This document shows positions 27,174-33,952 of a DNA stretch of 64,000 bases, piece after piece. Source of the stretch: Clostridia bacterium. GTDB taxonomy: Bacteria > Bacillota > Clostridia > Oscillospirales > Acutalibacteraceae. Each line of letters begins with the position of its first letter. Within the stretch, counting starts at the first letter, position 1. A program made the position numbers and the translations under genes. The notes beneath the pieces were generated by a model. The model searched no databases, was not told the DNA's origin, and was given only the letters and a program-made list of their open reading frames with translations. The stretch covers positions 1-64,000 of the forward strand of contig JAFYUI010000005.1 in NCBI GenBank assembly GCA_017549565.1, in the 5' to 3' direction.

Positions 27174-27378
27174 TCAAAAAATCAGAAAAAACCTTAAAAA
27201 ATTAAGGGCTTCTTATTTTGATAGCACTCCGCAAATGCGACAGTAAAGCGGATATTATTCCGAATTACCAAGAAAACTGCCCGCCGACAATCCCTTTCGG
27301 CGACTGCCCCTTTCACAGTCACATCTCTCCGCCGAGATTAGCATTGACTGATACTTTTGACACATCGCGCCTCTATCT
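27171..27378 (-). promoter_or_regulatory. Lysine riboswitch (L-box) with expression platform
   Basis: The aptamer (27378-27220, minus strand) begins AGATAGAGGCGC and ends GGAGTGCTATC, the conserved P1 strands of the lysine riboswitch, and contains TGAAAGGGGCAG and GCCGAAAGG. The 3' P1 strand continues as CTATCAAAA (27225-27217). This is complementary to TTTTGATAG at 27179-27171, whose GATAG overlaps the first arm of the terminator. With lysine, P1 holds CTATC and the terminator forms. Without lysine, CTATCAAAA can pair with TTTTGATAG and block it. A weaker CCTTAA/TTAAGG hairpin lies between the two. This should repress dapA-lysA when lysine is plentiful. Confidence 0.93.
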
Positions 27379-27386
27379 TGCTTTAA

Positions 27387-27415
27387 AATGTAACACATAA
27401 ACCCTGCTTTGTCAA
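27387..27415 (-). promoter_or_regulatory. Promoter of the riboswitch-dapA-lysA unit
   Basis: On the minus strand TTGACA (27415-27410) and TACATT (27392-27387) are 17 bases apart. The start falls just before the aptamer. Confidence 0.8.
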
Positions 27416-27434
27416 GCAAAAGCAAAAAATTATC

Positions 27435-27463
27435 TTGTTTAAAGCTTATAAATATGATATATT
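27435..27463 (+). promoter_or_regulatory. Probable promoter of the symporter gene
   Basis: TTGTTT (27435-27440) and TATATT (27458-27463) are 17 bases apart, 30 bases before the ATG. Confidence 0.6.
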
Positions 27464-27492
27464 AAAGAAAAACCTTATTTGGAGGATGTTTA

Positions 27493-28905
27493 ATGGAAAG
27501 AGAAAAACTATCAAGCCGCTTGGGCTTTATATTGCTTTCAGCCGGCTGTGCCATAGGTATTGGCAATGTATGGAAATTCCCGTGGATGGTTGGTCAATAC
27601 GGCGGCGCAATTTTTGTACTTGTTTATTTGTTCTTTTTAATTGTTATGGGTATTCCTGTTATGACAATGGAATTCTCACTTGGTCGCGCTTCGCAAAAAA
27701 GCCCTGCCGCAATGTATAAACAGTTAGAGCCAAAGGGTTCTAAATGGCATTGGCATGGTTATACTGCATTTGCGGGAAACTATATTTTAATGATGTTTTA
27801 CACCACCGTTACCGGTTGGATGATTAACTACTTCGTTAAAATGGCAAGTGGTAAATTTGTTGGCACAACACCCGAAACCGTACCGAATATTTTTGGCGAA
27901 ATGGTTTCAGACCCAATTCAAATGGTGCTATTTATGGCTATTGCCGTAATTATAGGTATCAGCGTTTGTGCCTTGGGTGTTAATAAGGGTGTTGAAAAGG
28001 TAAGCAAATATATGATGCTCGCCCTTCTTGCAATTATGGTTGTGCTTGCAATTAACAGTTGCTTTTTAAAAGGCGGTAACGCAGGTCTTAAATTCTATTT
28101 ATTGCCCGACTGGAATAAGTTTATAAACAACAACCCCGGCTCTGTTGTGGTTGGCGCTATGAATCAGGCATTCTTTACCTTGTCGCTTGGTATTGGTTCA
28201 ATGGCTATTTTCGGCAGCTATCTTGACAAAAAGCGTTCACTTATGGGTGAAGCAATTAATGTTGCATCGCTTGACACCTTTGTGGCATTTACTTCAGGTC
28301 TTATTATTTTCCCTGCAGCATTTGCCTTTAACATCCCTGTTGATGCAGGTCCAAACCTTATTTTTATCACATTACCTAATGTATTTAACAACCTACCCGG
28401 CGGCAGAATTTGGGGCACACTTTTCTTTGTGTTTATGTCCTTTGCAGCGCTTTCAACCGTTATTGCGGTTTTCGAAAATATTATTGCTTGCAGTATGGAT
28501 ATGTTTAAGTGGGGCCGTAAAAAAGCGTGTCTTATCAATGGTATTGCACTCTTTGTGTTGTCACTTCCTTGTGCGCTTGGCTTTAATGTTTGGGCTGACT
28601 TTGTTCCCTTTAAATCGGGCACAAACTTCCTCGATTTAGAAGACTTTATCGTTAACTTTATTATGCTTCCTGTTGGTGCGTTCCTCTTTATCGTTTTCTG
28701 TACCTGGAAATTCGGTTGGGGCTGGAAAAACTTTAAGGAAGAAGCCAACACAGGTGTGGGCTTAAAGGTACAAAATTGGATGCGTATTTATATGCAGTTC
28801 ATTTTGCCGATTTTCGTGCTTGTAATTTTGCTTTACGGTCTTTTAACCTTTGAATATACCGACGGTAAAACTGGTATTGATTTAATTATTGGTTTGTTTA
28901 AATAA
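27493..28905 (+). CDS. Sodium-dependent amino-acid transporter, NSS/SNF family
   Basis: The 470-residue protein has about 11-12 membrane segments and the neurotransmitter:sodium symporter signature at the N-terminus: SRLGFILLSAGCAIGIGNVW followed by KFPWMVGQYGGAIFVLVY, which lines the sodium and substrate sites. Bacterial members (LeuT, TnaT, MhsT) import amino acids with sodium; the substrate here is unknown. GGAGG lies seven bases before the ATG. The gene is divergent from the lysine riboswitch unit. That position raises lysine or a related amino acid as a guess, but there is no riboswitch on this side. Confidence 0.92.
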   Translation: MEREKLSSRLGFILLSAGCAIGIGNVWKFPWMVGQYGGAIFVLVYLFFLIVMGIPVMTMEFSLGRASQKSPAAMYKQLEPKGSKWHWHGYTAFAGNYILMMFYTTVTGWMINYFVKMASGKFVGTTPETVPNIFGEMVSDPIQMVLFMAIAVIIGISVCALGVNKGVEKVSKYMMLALLAIMVVLAINSCFLKGGNAGLKFYLLPDWNKFINNNPGSVVVGAMNQAFFTLSLGIGSMAIFGSYLDKKRSLMGEAINVASLDTFVAFTSGLIIFPAAFAFNIPVDAGPNLIFITLPNVFNNLPGGRIWGTLFFVFMSFAALSTVIAVFENIIACSMDMFKWGRKKACLINGIALFVLSLPCALGFNVWADFVPFKSGTNFLDLEDFIVNFIMLPVGAFLFIVFCTWKFGWGWKNFKEEANTGVGLKVQNWMRIYMQFILPIFVLVILLYGLLTFEYTDGKTGIDLIIGLFK

Positions 28906-28917
28906 CCTTTAAAATTT

Positions 28918-28947
28918 AATGCGGGGCAAAATGCCCCGCATTTTTTC
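28918..28947 (+). terminator. Terminator after the symporter gene
   Basis: AATGCGGGGCA and TGCCCCGCATT form an 11-bp stem, followed by TTTTTC. Confidence 0.9.
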
Positions 28948-28976
28948 TTGTGTAAAAATTTAGGTTGTGGTATAAT
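28948..28976 (+). promoter_or_regulatory. Promoter of the PlsC/zinc-ribbon gene
   Basis: TTGTGT (28948-28953) and TATAAT (28971-28976) are 17 bases apart, with TG one base before the -10 box. Confidence 0.65.
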
Positions 28977-28997
28977 CGCATTAAAGGGGTTTTGATT

Positions 28998-30263
28998 ATG
29001 AAAACAACAGTTAAAGTTAAAAGCTATGAAGAGGCACTGGCGGTTGCAGATTTAAAACACAAAAAGCCAATGAAACCGCTTTTTGTTATGCAAACCTTAA
29101 TTCGTGTTTTGTCCTTTTTCACACTTTTACCGCTTGGCTTTAAATACAAAAAGCTTGGTATGGATAAAATAGGTAAAAAGGAACCTTGTCTTATTTTAAT
29201 GAACCATTCGGCTTTTGTTGATTTGCAAATTGCATCAAAGCTTTTGTGGCCTAAAAGATATAATATTATTATGACATCCGACGGGTTTGTGGGTAAAAAT
29301 TTGCTTATGAAAACCATTGGTTGCATACCCACCCAAAAGTTTGTAAGCGACAGCGTTTTGGTGCGTGATATTTTTCACAGCATTAAGAAAAATAAAACCT
29401 CGGTTTTAATGTATCCCGAAGCAAGTTACAGTTTTGACGGCACAGCAACCACCTTGCCCGAAAGCTTGGGCAAGCTTATTAAAAAGTTGGGCGTGCCTGT
29501 TGTTACTATTATTACAAAAGGTGCTTTTGCACACCAACCACTTTATAACAATTTGCAAAAACGAAAGGTTAAAATTTCGGCCGAAATGGAGTGTGTTTTA
29601 ACCACCGACCAAATTGAAAATATGACCTTTGAAGAAATAAATAAGCTTGTTTTGGAAAAGTTCAAGTTTGACAACTTTAAATGGCAACAAGAAAGCGGTG
29701 TTAAAATTTGCGAAAAATTCAGGGCAGATTACTTACACCGCGTGCTTTATAAATGCCCCCATTGTAGTGCCGAGGGTGAAACAGTAGGCAAGGGGACAAC
29801 CCTTACCTGCAACCATTGCGGCAAGGTGTGGGAATTAACCGAAGACGGCTTTATGAAAGCATTAAAGGGCGATACTGAATATCCCCACATACCCGACTGG
29901 TATAATTACGAGCGTGAAAGCGTTAAACAAGAACTTTTAAAGGGTGAATATAAGCTCGACTGTGATGTTGATATATATGTTTTAACAAATTTAAAGGCGA
30001 TTTATAATATTGGTGGCGGTCATCTTACCCACACTAAAGACGGCTTTAAGCTTACAGGTGCCGACGGTGCGCTTTGTTACACCCAACCGCCCGAGCTTTC
30101 CTATTCGCTTTATTCCGACTATTATTGGTATGAAATAGGCGATATGGTATGCATCGGTAACGGCAAGGTGCTTTATTACTGCTTTCCAAAAGATAAGTCG
30201 GTAAGTGTTGCAAAGGTGCGTTTAGCCGCCGAAGAGCTTTTTAAAATTGTTAATGAAAAATAG
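28998..30263 (+). CDS. PlsC-type acyltransferase with internal zinc ribbon
   Basis: From the ATG at 28998 (AAGGGG upstream) the product has 421 residues. Residues about 60-200 form a glycerophospholipid acyltransferase domain with NHSAFVD (the HX4D motif), and MYPEASYSFDG as the substrate-binding EGxR-type motif, here changed to PEAS. A treble-clef or ribbon follows at about 258-285 (CPHCSAEG and CNHCGK, two CxxC pairs). A C-terminal domain of about 120 residues that I do not recognise completes it. It is probably a membrane-lipid acyltransferase. The zinc ribbon is unusual for PlsC. No transmembrane helix is obvious beyond a hydrophobic stretch near 35-50. Confidence 0.8.
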   Translation: MKTTVKVKSYEEALAVADLKHKKPMKPLFVMQTLIRVLSFFTLLPLGFKYKKLGMDKIGKKEPCLILMNHSAFVDLQIASKLLWPKRYNIIMTSDGFVGKNLLMKTIGCIPTQKFVSDSVLVRDIFHSIKKNKTSVLMYPEASYSFDGTATTLPESLGKLIKKLGVPVVTIITKGAFAHQPLYNNLQKRKVKISAEMECVLTTDQIENMTFEEINKLVLEKFKFDNFKWQQESGVKICEKFRADYLHRVLYKCPHCSAEGETVGKGTTLTCNHCGKVWELTEDGFMKALKGDTEYPHIPDWYNYERESVKQELLKGEYKLDCDVDIYVLTNLKAIYNIGGGHLTHTKDGFKLTGADGALCYTQPPELSYSLYSDYYWYEIGDMVCIGNGKVLYYCFPKDKSVSVAKVRLAAEELFKIVNEK

Positions 30264-30290
30264 AAAAAATCTGCTCTTGTGAGCCAATTT

Positions 30291-30356
30291 TTATTTTATT
30301 TCTTCGATTTCACAGCCAGTATAGTAATGGCATAAAATTTCTTTAAAGTCGGCGCC
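30291..30356 (-). pseudogene. Duplicated 3' end of spoIID
   Basis: Read on the minus strand these 66 bases encode GADFKEILCHYYTGCEIEEI, then K and a stop. The intact spoIID at 33953-34018 has the same stretch with one residue changed (T for E). The DNA matches at 59 of 66 positions and six of the differences leave the protein nearly unchanged. Similarity stops at GGCGCC, where a REP arm (CTGTGTTCC) begins. It is either the outer end of an inserted segment or the remnant of a second spoIID-like gene. Confidence 0.85.
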
Positions 30357-30433
30357 CTGTGTTCCTAGTGCATATTTTGATGAAGCCATGCAGGCTATTG
30401 TAAGTTTGTTTTACAAGTAACAGGAGGTAATTC

Positions 30434-30670
30434 ATGCTTGAAGTTATTAAAGCAGTTGTTGCTAAATGGGATCCGATTGGTTTAATGGAATTTGCTCCCT
30501 CAGATGAATATGACGATGAGTGCTGTTTGATTTTCAATGAGTTTGCCAAAACGCAAGAATCGTTAGGTAAGATAATTTATAAAGTGTTTAAAGATAATTT
30601 TGGAGAAGAATTTCAAGCTGATTTGGAAAATTGTGTGGAAGTAGCTACAGAAATTGAGAGCAGAATATAG
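30434..30670 (+). CDS. DUF1871-like small protein
   Basis: The 78-residue acidic protein has KWDPIGLMEFAPSDEYDDEC and IIYKVFKDNFGEEF, which I recognise as the DUF1871 pattern (WDP-x-G, DEY-x-x-E, and a C-terminal F-x-x-x-FG-x-x-F). The function of that family is unknown. AGGAGGTAATTC gives a strong ribosome site. The gene lies between two inverted REP arms (CGCCCTGTGTTCCTA at 30353-30367 and TAGAACACAGGGCG at 30668-30681), as if carried as a small cassette. Confidence 0.72.
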   Translation: MLEVIKAVVAKWDPIGLMEFAPSDEYDDECCLIFNEFAKTQESLGKIIYKVFKDNFGEEFQADLENCVEVATEIESRI

Positions 30671-30680
30671 AACACAGGGC

Positions 30681-30709
30681 GGAACACAGGGGACGGTTCT
30701 CTGTGTTCC
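30681..30709 (+). repeat. REP-like palindrome, copy 1
   Basis: GGAACACAG and CTGTGTTCC are perfect inverted repeats around the conserved loop GGGACGGTTCT. It is the best preserved copy in the island, with further half-copies directly before and after it (30668-30681 and 30713-30722). Confidence 0.9.
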
Positions 30710-30789
30710 TAACTGTGTTCCTAAAAGCAAATGGTTGTAAGCTTATTTACTTTTGGGGTGTATCTGGAAAATTGGGCTGGTGGTAAATA

Positions 30790-31227
30790 ATGATAAAAAA
30801 AATAATTGTTTTTTGCTCATGCATAATGTTACTCTTTGTCGGATGTAATTTTGACCCATATTCGGGGAAAAGACCTTTTGACTATGGCGAATCTATGTGG
30901 ATGTGTATTACTGACGATTACAGTGTATCTTTTAATGTTGATTTAGAAACAAAAGATTATTATTATCCCGAGGGTGAGCTTAGTAAGGAAAATATAACAT
31001 ATTTTTGTAAATTTTATTTTATTCACCAAACTAATCAATTATCTATTTTGGTTTACCCGCTTGAATATAAGGATATTTTGGATGACGAACGAAATAGGGA
31101 AGCGGTTTTATTTGAATTAAACGGTGAGTGTGATTTTAATCCGAATTCTTTTACGGTTAATCTTGAAGAGTCAAAAAATATACTCTTTAATCAGAAGGTG
31201 GAAAAATTGGAATTTAAAAAGTTATAA
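30790..31227 (+). CDS. Small putative lipoprotein, island gene
   Basis: The 145-residue protein begins with a lipoprotein signal: IIVFCSCIMLLFVGC ends in a lipobox with Cys19. The mature part is acidic and rich in aromatic residues, without a motif I recognise. A GGTGG stretch lies six bases before the ATG. It is AT-rich compared with the core genes and is flanked on both sides by REP-like repeats. No function is proposed. Confidence 0.7.
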   Translation: MIKKIIVFCSCIMLLFVGCNFDPYSGKRPFDYGESMWMCITDDYSVSFNVDLETKDYYYPEGELSKENITYFCKFYFIHQTNQLSILVYPLEYKDILDDERNREAVLFELNGECDFNPNSFTVNLEESKNILFNQKVEKLEFKKL

Positions 31228-31232
31228 TATAA

Positions 31233-31292
31233 GGGGACGGAGCTGTGTTTTGATGAATAATAAAAAGACAGGGGACGGTTCTCTGTGTTGAC
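31233..31292 (+). repeat. REP-like palindromes, copy 2 (one partial, one full)
   Basis: GGGGACGGAGCTGTGTT at 31233-31249 is a partial copy. AAGACAGGGGACGGTTCTCT, then GTGTTGAC, at 31265-31292 is a full one with slightly mismatched arms. Confidence 0.85.
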
Positions 31293-31364
31293 ATAAAATC
31301 AGTGAGAAAACTACAAGCGGCTTTATAGGCGGTTTTGTTCATATTAAAAGTGAGGTGTGGTTCT

Positions 31365-32009
31365 TTGTCTAAAAACAATGCGATATTATTGAAATTGGCG
31401 GTAGGCTTTATAATTGCGATGGCATATTTATTTATAGTCGTTTTTTCAAGCAGATGCGTTCATCGTGAAAGCATATTTTTTTCACCTAAAATCACATATA
31501 TTACTGCTGTTATAAATAGTTCAATAATAATTTTAGGTTCAGTTCTAATGTCATCTGGAATAATAAAATGGTTAAAAAATTATAATAAGAAATTTTTCAT
31601 TATAATTTTCATAATTTTATTTCTTACATATCCTATTTTTTTCTTGAAATCTGGCATTGTGGCTGATGAAAAATATATAAGTAAAACCAATGTTTTTGGA
31701 ACCCCGATAGAACAATATAGCTATTCAGAAGTTAAATCTTTTGAAACATCTATTAAGTATGGTGTGCAATATGAAGTTACATTCAATTCTAATAATACAA
31801 TTAGTTTGTACAGCCACGAAATGATTTTTTTAAACTATTTTAAAAGTGAAAAAAACATAATAATTTTCGACAAGCTTTTAGAACAGCATGCTGAAAGAAA
31901 GGTATATGAAAGTATTTATTCTACTCCCGAAAATTTAAAAAACTTTTTCCGCAAGGATAAATATTACAATCATTTCAATCGAATATTTAATAGGGGTGGA
32001 GATAATTAA
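31365..32009 (+). CDS. Membrane protein of unknown function, island gene
   Basis: Starting at the TTG at 31365, with GAGGTG seven bases upstream, the product has 214 residues. Three hydrophobic segments lie at about residues 8-29, 45-67 and 76-96. The remaining 118 residues contain a beta-rich stretch like PH or YcxB-type domains (KYISKTNVFGTPIEQYSY then VKSFETS). That resemblance is weak. Starts at 31335 or 31350 in the same frame are possible. It lies between REP copies 2 and 3. Confidence 0.65.
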   Translation: MSKNNAILLKLAVGFIIAMAYLFIVVFSSRCVHRESIFFSPKITYITAVINSSIIILGSVLMSSGIIKWLKNYNKKFFIIIFIILFLTYPIFFLKSGIVADEKYISKTNVFGTPIEQYSYSEVKSFETSIKYGVQYEVTFNSNNTISLYSHEMIFLNYFKSEKNIIIFDKLLEQHAERKVYESIYSTPENLKNFFRKDKYYNHFNRIFNRGGDN

Positions 32010-32035
32010 TAACGTTCCTGTCCTTTAATTCGAAT

Positions 32036-32093
32036 AAGACAGGGGACGGTTCTGTGTCTTGACTAAGAAACACAGGGGACGGTTCTATGTGTT
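32036..32093 (+). repeat. REP-like palindromes, copies 3a and 3b
   Basis: AAGACAG to CTGTGTCTT at 32036-32060 (with GAC after) and AACACA to TGTGTT at 32069-32093 both enclose GGGGACGGTTCT. They directly precede the broken transposase, in plus orientation. Confidence 0.9.
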
Positions 32094-32321
32094 GAATGTT
32101 TAGAAATTGAAGAGAAAACTTTTATTAGAGTTACTGATGAACAAGCATAGAAGATTATCTATAAATATTCGAAATGTAAATCTGTTGCAGAATTTCAAAA
32201 TCCAAATATGAAACAAAGAGATAGATGCTTAATAAAGTTTCTACAAAATGGTTTATCAATTCGTCAAATTGCAAGGTTGTGCGGTGAGACAAAGGGTATG
32301 GTTGAAAAATATATAAAATAA
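32091..32321 (+). pseudogene. C-terminal remnant of a REP-associated tyrosine transposase
   Basis: In one frame this encodes VECLEIEEKTFIRVTDEQA, a TAG stop, KIIYKYSKCKSVAEFQNPN and then MKQRDRCLIKFLQNGLSIRQ, IARLCGETKGMVEKYIK, stop. The K-x-RD...L...GLSIRQIARL-G part is the C-terminal helix-turn-helix that I know from RAYT (TnpA-REP, Y1 HUH-type) proteins of Firmicutes. The catalytic N-terminal domain (HUH motif and tyrosine) is missing and there is an internal stop, so it is dead. REP copies flank it in opposite orientations, the usual arrangement of these elements. Confidence 0.8.
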
Positions 32322-32324
32322 GGT

Positions 32325-32351
32325 AAAGACATAGAACCGTCCCCTGCCTTC
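32325..32351 (-). repeat. REP-like palindrome, copy 4
   Basis: AAAGACATAGAACCGTCCCC and TGCCTTC form a copy in minus orientation, facing copies 3a and 3b across the transposase remnant. Confidence 0.85.
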
Positions 32352-32409
32352 ATATTGGCACTCAAATTGCTGATTGGTTGCAAAAATTTGTAAGAAAGAA
32401 GGTTTGACT

Positions 32410-32790
32410 ATGATTGTAATCGCTGTTTTGATGTTCTCTTGTATATGGTTTCTAATGTTTTTTTATCAGTTTCGTTCTCCTTCAAAATATGACGGAAGAA
32501 TTGATATGAAGGAATATGCATTTTGTAGTAATTTGATTGTTGCATTTTCGGATATTTTAATTAGATTATTGTTTTTTAATAATCGACTGACGAAATTACC
32601 AATTACTATTGTTGGGTGTCAAATAATTAATATTGGTATGTTCATTTGCTTTTTTGTTAGTAAATACTTTTTTGATGTTAATATTGATATACAATTTTTA
32701 GAGTTGAAAATTTGGTTTGGGATTTTTATTATTTTTCTAATAACTATAGTTGTTGACCATGAAATATTTTGTTGGCGTAAAAAACAATGA
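32410..32790 (+). CDS. Small membrane protein, island gene
   Basis: From the ATG at 32410, with AGAAGG eight bases upstream, the product has 126 residues. It has three or four hydrophobic segments (about 1-20, 38-55, 62-82 and 95-115) and a basic end (CWRKKQ). I do not recognise the family. An in-frame start at 32374 would add twelve residues but overlaps no ribosome site. It lies between REP copies 4 and 5. Confidence 0.62.
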   Translation: MIVIAVLMFSCIWFLMFFYQFRSPSKYDGRIDMKEYAFCSNLIVAFSDILIRLLFFNNRLTKLPITIVGCQIINIGMFICFFVSKYFFDVNIDIQFLELKIWFGIFIIFLITIVVDHEIFCWRKKQ

Positions 32791-32793
32791 AAC

Positions 32794-32838
32794 AAGGACA
32801 GAAAGGCAGGAACACAAGGGACGGTTCTCCTGTCTCCT
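32794..32838 (+). repeat. REP-like palindrome, copy 5
   Basis: AGGACAGAAAGGCAGGA and CCTGTCTCCT are imperfect arms around ACAAGGGACGGTTCT. Confidence 0.8.
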
Positions 32839-32892
32839 AATAAAACTCTTATAATTTTTAATTAAAATCTCTTTTTTGCCTCTTTTATTGGG

Positions 32893-32920
32893 GCGGTAGG
32901 CGAAAGCTTACCGCTCTTTT
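32893..32920 (+). terminator. Strong hairpin terminator inside the island
   Basis: GCGGTAGGC and GCTTACCGC pair over nine positions (one G-T) around a GAAA loop, followed by TCTTTTCT. No gene it obviously serves remains; it precedes the RHS fragment. Confidence 0.75.
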
Positions 32921-32923
32921 CTA

Positions 32924-33046
32924 CTGAAAAAATCTCTCACCGCATATTATAAATATGTTTGCGACGGTCAGGGAAATATTGTGCGTTCATTTGACATTTT
33001 GGCGCAAAAAGAGTATAATTACTTATACGAAGATGGTAAGATTAAG
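32924..33046 (+). pseudogene. Fragment of an RHS/YD-repeat protein
   Basis: One frame gives LKKSLTAYYKYVCDGQGNIV, RSFDILAQKEYNYLYEDGKI, K. The pattern Y-x-Y-x-x-D-x-x-GNIV...EYNYLYEDGKI is that of the YD/RHS repeats of large secreted or toxin-delivery proteins. The fragment covers about one and a half repeats and then runs into a REP copy. No start, signal or toxin domain is present. Confidence 0.62.
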
Positions 33047-33088
33047 AGTCAAGAGAACCGTCCCCTGTCTTCTGTCCCCTGTCTTCTT
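33044..33088 (-). repeat. REP-like palindrome, copy 6
   Basis: Two partly overlapping units in minus orientation, AGAGAACCGTCCCCTGTCTT and CTGTCCCCTGTCTTCTT. It cuts off the RHS fragment and reaches to within a few bases of the next gene's stop. Confidence 0.85.
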
Positions 33089-33094
33089 CCAAAA

Positions 33095-33646
33095 TCAATT
33101 TGTCAGTTCAAACAACCTTGTGTTATAGATAGATATAATTTTCTCATTTTTATCGATTACCAAATAGAAAATATCGCCTACTCCAGAATAGTTGAAAACG
33201 CTTTTAGTGCTCATCGAATATAGTTCTGACCAAGTGTAATATTCATTACCATCAAAAGCATATTTTCCATAAGATGAAAAAATTAGGGCGTATGGACGGC
33301 TGAAAGAAGCCATAAACGCTGAACCTACATAGGTGGCTTCTTCTTGAACATCGATAACTTTGTCGGTTACTATTTTAAATGAACCTTTTTTTATTGTTTT
33401 ATATTTTTTGTAAGAATCTAAGATTCCAAAAACACAAATATAGGCAAGGAATGCTTGTATTAAAGTCACTAATATTATCGCAATCAAAAGTATAGAATCT
33501 TTTTCTAAATTTAAGTACACATATAGAACAAATAAAATAAGAGGAATAAATATAAAGGGAAGTAATATGAGACTTTTCACAGAATATAAAAATTGCTTTT
33601 TAGAATCGAACTTAATTTTTTCTCTAGTTAAAATATCTTTTTTCAT
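33095..33646 (-). CDS. Two-helix membrane protein, island gene
   Basis: From the ATG at 33646, with GGGGG eight bases upstream, the product has 183 residues. A basic N-terminus is followed by two membrane helices at about 25-48 and 54-78, then a beta-rich cytoplasmic part with EYYTWSELYSMSTKSVF. The layout suggests a YcxB-like or PH-like membrane protein, but I cannot assign it. A TTG at 33661 would add five residues. It is the only protein gene on the minus strand of the island. Confidence 0.62.
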   Translation of the reverse strand: MKKDILTREKIKFDSKKQFLYSVKSLILLPFIFIPLILFVLYVYLNLEKDSILLIAIILVTLIQAFLAYICVFGILDSYKKYKTIKKGSFKIVTDKVIDVQEEATYVGSAFMASFSRPYALIFSSYGKYAFDGNEYYTWSELYSMSTKSVFNYSGVGDIFYLVIDKNEKIISIYNTRLFELTN

Positions 33647-33750
33647 TCTAAAGGCCCCCAATGGTAATTTATATACTAAATCACATAATTATTGTTTTAT
33701 AGAATTATAGCACAAATATGCTAAATTTCATAGCATTTTTTAGCGAATAT

Positions 33751-33860
33751 GGGGACAAACACAAGAACACAAGGGGATGGTTCTCTTAAGAAACACAAGG
33801 GAAGAAACACAAGGGGAAACACAAGGGAACACAAGACAGAGGACGGTTCTGTGTCTTGAT
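33751..33860 (+). repeat. REP-like repeat cluster, copy 7
   Basis: Several degenerate units of ACAAGGGGA or ACAAGGGAA occur in tandem, ending in the full palindrome AAGACAGAGGACGGTTCTGT, GTCTT at 33833-33857. It marks the right end of the repeat-bearing region, about 90 bases from the intact spoIID end. Confidence 0.85.
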
Positions 33861-33888
33861 AAAATAGTTTTCATTTAAAATCCTCCTT

Positions 33889-33926
33889 TTAAAGAGAGCG
33901 GTTGGTGTAAAAACCAACCGCTTTTG
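33889..33926. terminator. Hairpin terminator after spoIID
   Basis: AGCGGTTGG and CCAACCGCT form a perfect 9-bp stem. On the minus strand CTCTTTT follows; on the plus strand TTTTG follows. Confidence 0.75.
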
Positions 33927-33952
33927 TATATATTAAGATAGTTTGTATGATT

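Noticed and set aside
33751..33860. Possible CRISPR array, because short ACAAGGGGA units repeat several times
   Set aside because: Units are uneven in length and sequence, there are no spacers of constant size and no cas genes. The units are degenerate pieces of the REP palindrome.
30291..33950. A complete integrative element or defence island
   Set aside because: There is no integrase, recombinase, replication or defence gene, only remnants and small membrane or lipoproteins.
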